A stretch of DNA of 44,269 bases from a virus. Where the stretch lies: IMG/VR virus record IMGVR_UViG_3300047509_000381, positions 1-44,269 of that record; one strand, written 5' to 3'. The first letter of the stretch is position 1; every line of letters starts with the position of its first letter. Below the pieces are notes generated by a model. It worked only from the letters and a program-made list of their open reading frames with translations. It searched no databases and was not told the origin of the DNA. A program made the position numbers and the translations under genes. This document shows, one piece after another, positions 1 to 7,120 of the stretch.

Positions 1-90
1 GTCCACGAACTCCCAACCAAGGCGCTTCGCGAGCAAGGTGCCAATGGTGGTCTTGCCGGAGCCGGTCGTGCCCATAACGATCACGGTCAT
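1..90 (-). CDS. gntK: Gluconokinase, N-terminal 30 codons (cut by window edge)
   Basis: The minus strand from the ATG at 90 encodes an N-terminus typical of the gluconate kinase / shikimate kinase-like P-loop family: a hydrophobic beta strand, then a Walker A motif G-T-T-G-S-G-K-T-T at residues 7-15, then L-A-K-R-L-G-W. Gluconokinase phosphorylates gluconate to 6-phosphogluconate in the cytoplasm with ATP. Only 30 residues lie inside the window. It is a cellular metabolic gene, so the left edge is probably host chromosome flanking the phage. Another small NTP-binding kinase of the same superfamily is possible, but the spacing and following residues fit gluconokinase best. Confidence 0.75.
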   Translation of the reverse strand, partial: MTVIVMGTTGSGKTTIGTLLAKRLGWEFVD

Positions 91-345
91 GGCAGTCTCA
101 CTTGCGGGAATGTTGCGGGCAGCGGCACAAAAAATGTTTGGCTGGGAGACCTGGACTCGATTTCCGTAGGGGTGGAAATCCTCAGTAATATTGTAAAATT
201 TTAAGTGCTTAGCTGTCAACGGGCGAAAAGGGCGTTCTCCGTTTTGACATATACCTCTGGGAAATTTGGACCCTCCGGCATTTAGCGATTCCTTACACGA
301 TTCTTACAGGATTTTAGGTAGAATTGTTTACAAGAGAGGCACACG
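91..345. other. Intergenic region between gluconokinase and small ORFs
   Basis: This is a gene-free stretch between divergent genes and must hold both their promoters. It is AT-richer than its surroundings, and similar T-T-A-C-A words occur twice at about 291-310. I could not choose a convincing -35/-10 pair. Confidence 0.4.
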
Positions 346-522
346 ATGGCGCAGAAAAAAGAACGAACAGAACCAACCTTAGAGTGGACGATCACATCTG
401 GTGGCGCAACATACGCCTGTCCAGATTGTTCTTGGAAATACTTCCATGAAACACAAAACATCCGAGCGGCTCGGCAATTATTCTATGGACATGTTTGCGC
501 TGAGAATCCGCCGCTGAGGTGA
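346..522 (+). CDS. Small Cys-rich (zinc-ribbon-like) hypothetical protein, 58 aa
   Basis: This short ORF has a good Shine-Dalgarno (AGAGAGG, 331-339) about 7 nt before the ATG. The 58-aa product has C-P-D-C at residues 25-28 and a later H-V-C at 49-51, a possible single-zinc fold. The N-terminus is basic. Function unknown. It may belong to the host flank rather than to the phage. A clean RBS and balanced amino acid use favour a real gene. Confidence 0.55.
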   Translation: MAQKKERTEPTLEWTITSGGATYACPDCSWKYFHETQNIRAARQLFYGHVCAENPPLR

Positions 523-594
523 AGGATTTCCAGCAGTGTGGGAATTCAATTGGGCGATGGCAACCGCTGTGCTTCAGGGCTGGGCACCGGAAGA

Positions 595-813
595 ATGAGC
601 GCAATGACAAGAGCACGGGGTCGTAAGTCATCCAAGCTAAGTTCCTCTGTTACTCCTGCCGCCGCAACGAGCATTCCATCCAACACTGATACAGACACCG
701 ACACGTGGGAACAACGCGTTCGGGCGTTGGAAGAGGAGGGTCTTACACGGAGTGACGCACAATCTGTGGTAGACGCCGAAGATCAGCGCAAGACTTCGGG
801 AGGAACAAAATGA
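595..813 (+). CDS. Small hypothetical protein, 72 aa
   Basis: The frame is open from a GTG at 538, but the ATG at 595 has a purine-rich leader (CCGGAAGA) and is preferred. The N-terminal half is basic and Ser/Thr-rich, with a run of T-D repeats. The C-terminal half is a predicted acidic helix ending in L-T-R-S-D-A-Q-S-V-V-D-A-E, a pattern seen in small helical regulators of soil bacteria. The stop overlaps an ATG that follows a strong GGAGG and opens a 19-codon ORF ending at 869 inside the methyltransferase end. This looks like a downstream partner gene that has been cut off. Function unknown. Confidence 0.45.
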   Translation: MSAMTRARGRKSSKLSSSVTPAAATSIPSNTDTDTDTWEQRVRALEEEGLTRSDAQSVVDAEDQRKTSGGTK

Positions 814-819
814 AAACGA

Positions 820-2409
820 TTAGGCCAGTTTTCGCGCGATCTCTTCGTTCAGGATCTCGTCCACAGTGAGTGCGATGATGATTTTGCCGCTCTTTCGAAA
901 GAACGCATCAATCTCGGTCCGTGCATCCTTGGAATAATCGAACGACACAAAAAAACCCTTTGTCCGGTCCGTGCGGGTCATCATCGCTTCAAATGCGTCG
1001 ATGTCCGGGCGTCCCGCCTTGTCCTTCTGCTTCACCTGGACGGGATACCACACGTCCATGAATTCAAGATGGCCTGTATCCTTTCCGAGTTTCTTGGGCG
1101 CAGCGGCGACAGGGTAGATTCGACCGTCGATGCCCATGTCGCCCACCTGCGTTTTATTCGGAATGCCGCCGAGCGCGATCACGGCCCAATTCTCAAACTC
1201 GAATGGCGGCATCGTTCGAAGCTTTTCGGCTGACCATGGAAGATCGCGCACGATGAAGCCGCGCCCCGTCTTCCACAACTTCTCACTCTCCGGCAGCCCG
1301 CACACGTCCCGCAGCCGCTTCGCCATGACGCGGCAGGCTGTCGGCGATATGTCAATTCCAATCCATTGGCGCTTCAAATTCTGCGCTGCTACCAAGGCCG
1401 TACCGCAACCACAGAAAGCATCTAAGACGATTTCGTTTTCGTTGCTGCTCAGGGCGAGTATCCGTTCTAGCAACGCAAGCGGCTTTTGTGTCGGATACCC
1501 AATCGCCTCTTCAGCCGAGGACTGAATTGGGCCTATGTCATCCCACACGGTTCCAATGGGCACGCCCTTGCCAGTATCCAAGTACCTTTTCTGTCGCGGG
1601 ACTGCGCCGGGTTTCGCCTGAACGATATCGCCGACCTTGTACAGGCGCTCCATCTCCAACTTGCTGAAACGCCAATACCGTTCAACGCCGAGAAACTCAT
1701 AGAACGGGTTGCCTTTGGATTCAGCAGCTCCGCCAGGCGCTGTGATGTCTCCGAGCGAATACTGGCGTCCGGTGCTGGGATCGACGTGCTTGTAGAACTT
1801 CTCGATATAGGAGGCGTCGTAAGGTTTATATTGATGATTGAATTCGTAATCTCCGCCGCCTGAATAGAAAAAGATGCTGTCATGCACGCGGCCTAGGTGC
1901 TTGCTCCCTTGCTTCGCGTCGTTGTGGGCACTTTGGCGCTTCCATATGATTTCATTGATGAAATTGTTCTCCCCGAAAACTTGGTCGAGCATCACCTTCA
2001 CATAGTGCGATGCGTGCCAGTCGCAATGGTAGTAGAAGCTGCCGGTCTCTTTGAGCACGCGCGCCAGCTCGACGCATCGCGGGCGCATAAATTCAATGTA
2101 TGCCTGCGTGCTTGCGTGCCGGTCGTCGAAGGAGCGCTTCTCTTTCGACTCGCCCCAGAACACTTCATAGTTGCGATTGGAGTTGAACGGCGGATCGATA
2201 TAGACAAGATCAACGCACGCATCCGGCAGTCTAGCGAGGTGTTCGAGATTATCTCCGCAGTAAACGACCCGCGTATCGACGACTGCTGACGGCTTGAATG
2301 GGAGCGCTACGACACGGCGCGACCTCGTTGCTGGCGCCAATGGCGGGATGTTTGTGGTCACATTCCATGTTGGTAAAATGGGACGGGGGACTGCTGCACC
2401 ATTAAGCAC
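820..2409 (-). CDS. Fused beta-class DNA methyltransferase / Mrr-type restriction nuclease
   Basis: The 529-aa product has N6_N4-methyltransferase motif IV, D-P-P-F, at residues 72-75 and the SAM-binding motif I, A-F-C-G-C-G-T, at 331-337. Motif IV before motif I defines the beta class, which methylates adenine N6 or cytosine N4. A variable recognition segment lies between them. Residues about 400-529 form a second domain with G-D-M-G-I-D-G-R (423-430) and V-Q-V-K (457-460), the PD-(D/E)xK core of Mrr-like nucleases. One polypeptide could therefore modify and cut, as in type IIG-like enzymes, although an inactive or homing-like role is possible. No separate specificity subunit is nearby. It may defend the lysogen or protect phage DNA. 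The first about 45 residues are not conserved-looking, so the true start may be internal. Confidence 0.85.
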   Translation of the reverse strand: MLNGAAVPRPILPTWNVTTNIPPLAPATRSRRVVALPFKPSAVVDTRVVYCGDNLEHLARLPDACVDLVYIDPPFNSNRNYEVFWGESKEKRSFDDRHASTQAYIEFMRPRCVELARVLKETGSFYYHCDWHASHYVKVMLDQVFGENNFINEIIWKRQSAHNDAKQGSKHLGRVHDSIFFYSGGGDYEFNHQYKPYDASYIEKFYKHVDPSTGRQYSLGDITAPGGAAESKGNPFYEFLGVERYWRFSKLEMERLYKVGDIVQAKPGAVPRQKRYLDTGKGVPIGTVWDDIGPIQSSAEEAIGYPTQKPLALLERILALSSNENEIVLDAFCGCGTALVAAQNLKRQWIGIDISPTACRVMAKRLRDVCGLPESEKLWKTGRGFIVRDLPWSAEKLRTMPPFEFENWAVIALGGIPNKTQVGDMGIDGRIYPVAAAPKKLGKDTGHLEFMDVWYPVQVKQKDKAGRPDIDAFEAMMTRTDRTKGFFVSFDYSKDARTEIDAFFRKSGKIIIALTVDEILNEEIARKLA

Positions 2410-2546
2410 AAGTCAGCATAAGTGCCCTAGCTGACAACAGCCAGCGAATGCCTTGAAGTAAATTCGGAATCAGCGAGTAGAGCGGCGGGAGCGCTTAGCG
2501 GCGTTTCCGCGGTTTTTATTTTCCGCAACGCCACACGGCGGTCAAT

Positions 2547-2717
2547 TCATTTCCCTTCGATCCCTTCGATAGCGTCAATCGCAGCGAGCTTCCGGTCTAC
2601 GTGTGGTTCTGAGCGTGGAGCACCCGAATGCAGGACGCAACGTTCCCCGACAGGGACACCACATGTAGGACAAGGGACGGAGGCTGCTTGTTCGGGCGTG
2701 AGTTCACTCTTTTTCAC
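2547..2717 (-). CDS. Small zinc-finger protein, 56 aa
   Basis: A GTG start at 2717 opens a 56-codon frame. The product carries C-P-T-C-G (16-20), then C at residue 27, H at 30 and a second His in S-E-P-H. The pattern C-P-x-C-x6-7-C-x2-H-x-G-x3-R-x3-H recurs in small phage and actinobacterial/acidobacterial proteins of unknown function. The RBS is weak. It lies 138 bp upstream of the methyltransferase on the same strand and may be co-transcribed with it. Function unknown; nucleic acid binding is the obvious guess. Confidence 0.55.
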   Translation of the reverse strand: MKKSELTPEQAASVPCPTCGVPVGERCVLHSGAPRSEPHVDRKLAAIDAIEGIEGK

Positions 2718-2900
2718 TCCAGGCACGGTACGCTAAGACACGTCGCAAAAATAGTACAATATTGAACAACTTGAGATAAGGCTAGCTTGATGACGCGCAC
2801 CGTGAGACTGTTACCACAAGAGAATTAAATACCATCGGGGCAGGGTTGGAAGTCTGCACATAAACAGGTCAAGCGCGTTTGTACCAAAGCAAAGGCCATA

Positions 2901-3227
2901 GTGAAAGAACATCTAGCACGTTGCGCTGAACAGCTTCGCTACGCAGTTCATCATCTAGCCAACGGTTCCGGCACAGCCCAAGAGAAGCTCACAAGTATGT
3001 ACAACGAGACTATGTTTGAAAGCATTTGCCAAGACGATTTTACCGAAGGCTCTTTGAGGCACGATTTTCAGACTATCAGAGGCTCGCTAATCAAAGCCAG
3101 TGAAGCTCAAGCTGTCGTCAACATCGGGGCCATGTCCGATGAACAAGCACACAGGGTCATAGGGAAAATCTGCTCTCTTTCTGAGGCCGTTGCGTACGTG
3201 CTGGGCAGACAGAGCAATTCCGCGTAA
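2901..3227 (+). CDS. Hypothetical helical protein, 108 aa
   Basis: The frame begins with GTG, with AAAGG 7-8 nt upstream. The product is predicted all-helical, mildly charged, without membrane segments or Cys motifs, and I recognise no family. It stands alone on the plus strand, convergent with the end of the late minus-strand operon. This is a usual position for a moron or for the last host/phage boundary gene. Confidence 0.5.
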   Translation: MKEHLARCAEQLRYAVHHLANGSGTAQEKLTSMYNETMFESICQDDFTEGSLRHDFQTIRGSLIKASEAQAVVNIGAMSDEQAHRVIGKICSLSEAVAYVLGRQSNSA

Positions 3228-3271
3228 AGGAGGCTAGGGATGAAGAGGCACTACGACTAGATCACTGAACG

Positions 3272-3445
3272 TTAATCTTCGGGATCGACGTACTCTGGAG
3301 GATGTTTCTGAAACTCTCTCGGCAGCTCGGCCTCTTCTTCAGGGCCGAGTTCTTCAGGCGGATTCCCCAGATATGCCATTTCGAGATATTTCTCTCGCGT
3401 CAACGGCAGGTTGTTTTTCTTCATGTACTCCAAAACGTGGTCCAT
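3272..3445 (-). CDS. Small acidic phage protein, 57 aa
   Basis: The open frame extends further upstream, but the ATG at 3445 has AAGGATAAT in front of it and lies 32 nt after the stop of the preceding gene. The 57-aa product starts M-D-H-V-L-E-Y-M and continues with a G-N-P-P-E-E-L-G-P-E-E-E-A-E-L-P segment. This layout is familiar from small ORFs of virion operons, but I cannot name a function. It is the last gene of the leftward late operon. Confidence 0.6.
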   Translation of the reverse strand: MDHVLEYMKKNNLPLTREKYLEMAYLGNPPEELGPEEEAELPREFQKHPPEYVDPED

Positions 3446-3477
3446 AGCTTTATTATCCTTCACAGTGGTTAAGAAGT

Positions 3478-4695
3478 CTACCGCGTTGACTTTGCCCGCC
3501 TCTGGGCTTCGTTCGCGATGTTCATACGGGCTTGGTCCGCAGTGATCTTTCCAGCCTTCGATAAAGCCCACTGCGATTTAGCGAACTGCAACCCCTCCTC
3601 ATTTTTCACACTCGCAAAAGTGCTTCGAGCCCATTCCCAAACCACGGATTGCAATTCACGGGGCTTGACGTTCATCTCTTTTGCGACCTGCCTGTAAGCG
3701 TCAGCGTAAAGCGGATACGATCCCACAACCCCTGTCGCGTTCGACTCGATGCCGCCGAAATTATTCAAAACTTCTTTCGACTTTCCGGAAAGCGGCTCCA
3801 TGTGCGCAGCGGCCACGGCGTGGGTGTCAACCGTCACATCCTTCGTGTTACTGGGGTCGATGATGTTGTTGTAAAAATTGCGTACTTTGTGCGCACCACC
3901 AAGCTGTTCCGAGATATTCTCGCGGCTTCCATCCTGCATGATGCTGATAGCCTTCGCGCCTTCCTTCAAACTCCCCCACGCCACCTTAGAATTGGAGCCA
4001 TCCTTATTAACGGACAGACCGACCTGCCCACCTGTTGCCGGGTCGATCCGGTGATACTCTCTAGGATTATTGGTTTCGTCATAGATACGAGCCCAAGCAG
4101 CCTTTTGAAACGGGTCGGTTAATTGGTCGTAGGTTTTACCTTTGATGTTGCCTAGCAATGCTTTCAAGTCGTTCGACTTCGTGCCAAGTTCTGCGCCCTT
4201 GGCCTCCATCTCCGGCGACATCATGGTATCGCCTTGCAAGTGATGAATGTCCGCGATGCGATGAGCAAGCGAAACATTCATATCCCAGTCTTTTTGCGGG
4301 GACATCGAGGCGATCACACCCGCGCCTTGCCTTGTTTCCATCCCATGCTTCTTGGAGATATCACTGGCAATCGAGTTCGCGCTCTCGTACCACTTCGCGT
4401 TTGCCGCTTGAGTTTCCTTTGGGACTTGGTTGTATATCCAGCGCAGATTGTCTTTTACGTGCGCTGTGAATCGGTCAAGTATCTTCGCGGGGTCTGTGAT
4501 GTTGCTAGGAACTTTCACGCCGTCGTATCCGCGAACCTTGTCTGCCATTTTCTGAGCCAGCCCGTGCGCGCCGTCTACAGCAGCACGGTCGATTACTAGT
4601 GGCTCACCTTGCAGCGCATTCTCGGTAGCTTTGACGGAGGTGGGAACACGAGTCGAGATGCGGTCGGTTGTCGGAACAGGGGTCGAGGCATTGTC
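3478..4695 (-). CDS. Downstream half of a +1 frameshift fusion virion protein (405 codons)
   Basis: This frame is entered by +1 frameshifting from the upstream 808-codon gene; the first in-frame codon after the shift is GAC at 4695-4693. The first 49 codons contain no ATG, GTG or TTG yet read as a coherent Pro/Thr/Ser-rich linker followed by a globular domain. The first possible start, the ATG at 4548, has no Shine-Dalgarno. The domain has a conserved-looking G-V-I-A-S-M-S-P-Q-K-D-W motif (about 126-137 counted from the GAC) and a V-D-T-H-A-V segment. It resembles a phage family I recall as DUF7178; that assignment is from memory and unverified. Since it is fused to an internal-virion-type protein, it is probably carried in the particle. 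Confidence 0.8.
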   Translation of the reverse strand, partial: DNASTPVPTTDRISTRVPTSVKATENALQGEPLVIDRAAVDGAHGLAQKMADKVRGYDGVKVPSNITDPAKILDRFTAHVKDNLRWIYNQVPKETQAANAKWYESANSIASDISKKHGMETRQGAGVIASMSPQKDWDMNVSLAHRIADIHHLQGDTMMSPEMEAKGAELGTKSNDLKALLGNIKGKTYDQLTDPFQKAAWARIYDETNNPREYHRIDPATGGQVGLSVNKDGSNSKVAWGSLKEGAKAISIMQDGSRENISEQLGGAHKVRNFYNNIIDPSNTKDVTVDTHAVAAAHMEPLSGKSKEVLNNFGGIESNATGVVGSYPLYADAYRQVAKEMNVKPRELQSVVWEWARSTFASVKNEEGLQFAKSQWALSKAGKITADQARMNIANEAQRRAKSTR

Positions 4696-4708
4696 AAAGA
4701 TTCCCCCT
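4693..4708 (-). promoter_or_regulatory. prfB-like programmed +1 ribosomal frameshift site
   Basis: Read on the minus strand the site is AGG GGG AAT CTT TGA C. In bacterial prfB (release factor 2) the signal is an internal Shine-Dalgarno AGGGGG, three spacer bases, then CTT TGA C, where peptidyl-tRNA-Leu slips from CUU to UUU. The match here is exact in the Shine-Dalgarno-like element, the 3-nt spacing, the slip codon, the weak UGA and the following C. It forms the last five sense codons and stop of the 808-codon frame, and the +1 frame is open for 405 codons. Confidence 0.85.
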
Positions 4709-7120
4709 CGGACGGTCAGCAGAGCCGCCGCCCATGCCGCCCAATCCCACGTTGAAATCGGCGGGGCTGTTCGCGCCGCGCACGTTCCTCAGGCTCGGCT
4801 CGCCGGCAACATCCGCCGCGTCCGCGCCCAGCTTGTCAGCCGCGCCCAGTGGGTTCCTATTTCCGCCATCTCCGGCGTACGTGAGGAGCGCCAGGATGCT
4901 TTTTTGTATGGTGGGGTTCTTCAATGCGTAAGTGCCACCCTCCAACGCGACGATTTCCCCGATATCGGCAGGCAGCTTGTCGTAATCTCCATAGACGAAA
5001 TCCTTGACCGCTTTGAGCGCCGGCACGCCAGCGGGGCCGTGGCGCAATAATCCGGACAGCAACTGCGACCCAGGCGTTTGCAGCTTCTGCAACCGCGCCT
5101 TCATGGCATCGAGTTGCGCGGTTTTGGTGGCGAGGCTGTCGCCTGGGCCAGCATCACCCGTCCGCACTTCGGCGGCGAATTTCAAGTCGGCAGCAACGTC
5201 GTCTATCTTGCTGCCCCAGATTTGTGCGCGGACTTCCTCGGGAATTTTGAAAAAGTTGGCGGTGAACTTGTCGAAATCAAGGTTCCTTGTTCCGCTGGTG
5301 AAATCCGAGGACTTGTTCAGAAGCTGCTCGTACATCTCGCTCTCGACTCCGGCCATGTTCGTTGAGCCCACGCGGGCGAGCAATCCGCGCAAAGTCTGCA
5401 CGTTGTCGCCCACGGTATCGCGGCTCATCAATAGTTTTGCCACGCCATCGAGGTCTTTATTCCGCAGCGCGGAGATCACGGAGTTGTCCTGCAATTTCCC
5501 GATGGTCACGCCGTAGTCCGTGCGCATGTCCGAGAGACCCTTGGCAATATCCGGCGCTCCCCCCTTGGTGGCCGCGTCCTCCAAGGATTGCCCGACTGCG
5601 GCTTTCAGATCGCTAAACACACGCTTCGTCGGATCTCCGAAATCGGTGATGCTGTACGCCTTGTTGCCGAGCGTCTTCTGAAGCTCGACGGCTTGCGACC
5701 ACGACATAGGCTCGCCCTTCGCCAACTCTTCCAAGATGGGCTGCACCTTTTCCATCAGCGGAACGGAGCCTTTTAATGCGTCTTGAATTCCGCTCGGCAG
5801 AGTCGAACCTTTTCCGATGATCTCTTGAGCTTTTTGGGCGATTGCGGAATCTTGCCCGCCGACCATGATTCCTTTTGCGGTCGCTTGCTGCGAGAATTCG
5901 TCGAGCTTCGCGCCGTAATCGGTCCCCAATTTCGCCTGCACCGCGTCGAGGTCGCCTTGGACGCCCTTGACCAATGCCTGCCCTCTCAACCCTTCGCTCA
6001 GTGGGCTCGGGGCGCCCGTCTTGGCAGCGGCAATGGCCTTCTCAGCGTCGCCTGGCTGGCCGAACTCGTCGTGGAACGGGATCGATTGGCCTTTTTCGGC
6101 GGCCGCTTTTCCGAGTTGACTGACCTCATCTATTTCTCCTTGGTGCGCCGCGATGCCGGTCTCGGCCTTGGTGATGCGGTCGGCGAGGCCGAGCTTGTCG
6201 AACAGTTTGCCCATCACCGTTTTGGCGAATGGTGCGACGGCTTCGATGGTTCCGGCAGTGGCGGCGGTGATTCCGCCCGTGATGGCGCCCGACTCGGCGG
6301 CCTGCCCTGGCGTGGGCGGTGCGGCGGCCGTTGAATCCGGAACAAGCGACTTCTCATTGGTTCCGCTGCCTTCTGCCTGCAGCGTCCCCTGCACGGCGCC
6401 GACAGCGCCGACGCGCATCGAGTTCATCCCGATGTTCAGCATGCGCGCGATTCTCGGGCTGGACTTCGCCATGTTCGCGATCTTTTGCGCGTAGCCCAAT
6501 TTCTCGGCGAAAGACAGCCCTTTTACAGCCTCATCGCCCGCCATGAACTCAAAAATGTTTTCGGCGAGGCCCCCGATGTGCATTGCCACGCCTTCTTGCT
6601 CCGTCTCGCCGCCGTCGAACAATCCTGTGCCTTTGTCGTTCGACAAATAATGCGGGACGGGGGCGCCTGTGGCGGCGTAGAGCCTGCCGATTCCTTGCCC
6701 TGTCGCGCCAGCGGACCTGACGAACCCTTCTCCCAAATTGTCGATCACGCCTGGAGGAGTGAAGGTCTTGCCTTGCCGCGTGAGCGCATGCCGTGCAGCG
6801 ACGGCGTCGGGAGTCTGATCTGGAGGAACGAGTTTCCCTCCGGCTTTCAGCGCCGCATCGACTTGGTCATGCGGTATCACGCCCTGCGAGCCGTCCGGCG
6901 CGGTCATCCATGTTCCGGTTTTTCCGCCCGCCTTGATGGCGTCGGCGACTTTGCTTTGCGGCACGGTCCCTGTTTCGCCTTGCGGCGAAAGCATGGTCAC
7001 CATCGGCTCAGGGTCGGGAGAAGATCCCGCTGGTGGAGCGGGAGGCTGCAACGACGCCGGAACCGGCATCGGAGAGATCGGCTGTTGTGCTGGAATTGGG
7101 CTGGCGTTGGCTTCTGGCAT
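4694..7120 (-). CDS. Internal-virion-type protein, 808 aa (zero frame of the fusion)
   Basis: The product has a Pro-rich N-terminus, then two tandem repeats of about 28 residues (about 43-100), each of the form G-x-V/I-P-x3-V-x2-A-x-K-A-G-G-K. Next comes a long Ala/Gly-rich helical region with a weakly hydrophobic segment near 270-310. This composition and position, following a 651-aa Ala-rich protein and behind the tail gene, fit the ejection/internal-core proteins of podoviruses, which leave the head and cross the cell envelope. Its ATG at 7120 directly follows the stop of the upstream gene, so translation is coupled. It ends at the prfB-like recoding site, so both an 808-aa and an approximately 1213-aa product are expected. 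Confidence 0.75.
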   Translation of the reverse strand: MPEANASPIPAQQPISPMPVPASLQPPAPPAGSSPDPEPMVTMLSPQGETGTVPQSKVADAIKAGGKTGTWMTAPDGSQGVIPHDQVDAALKAGGKLVPPDQTPDAVAARHALTRQGKTFTPPGVIDNLGEGFVRSAGATGQGIGRLYAATGAPVPHYLSNDKGTGLFDGGETEQEGVAMHIGGLAENIFEFMAGDEAVKGLSFAEKLGYAQKIANMAKSSPRIARMLNIGMNSMRVGAVGAVQGTLQAEGSGTNEKSLVPDSTAAAPPTPGQAAESGAITGGITAATAGTIEAVAPFAKTVMGKLFDKLGLADRITKAETGIAAHQGEIDEVSQLGKAAAEKGQSIPFHDEFGQPGDAEKAIAAAKTGAPSPLSEGLRGQALVKGVQGDLDAVQAKLGTDYGAKLDEFSQQATAKGIMVGGQDSAIAQKAQEIIGKGSTLPSGIQDALKGSVPLMEKVQPILEELAKGEPMSWSQAVELQKTLGNKAYSITDFGDPTKRVFSDLKAAVGQSLEDAATKGGAPDIAKGLSDMRTDYGVTIGKLQDNSVISALRNKDLDGVAKLLMSRDTVGDNVQTLRGLLARVGSTNMAGVESEMYEQLLNKSSDFTSGTRNLDFDKFTANFFKIPEEVRAQIWGSKIDDVAADLKFAAEVRTGDAGPGDSLATKTAQLDAMKARLQKLQTPGSQLLSGLLRHGPAGVPALKAVKDFVYGDYDKLPADIGEIVALEGGTYALKNPTIQKSILALLTYAGDGGNRNPLGAADKLGADAADVAGEPSLRNVRGANSPADFNVGLGGMGGGSADRPRGNL

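Noticed and set aside
4548-4693. Independent translation start for the downstream frame at the ATG at 4548
   Set aside because: No Shine-Dalgarno precedes it, and 49 upstream codons in the same frame look coding and connect exactly to the recoding site.
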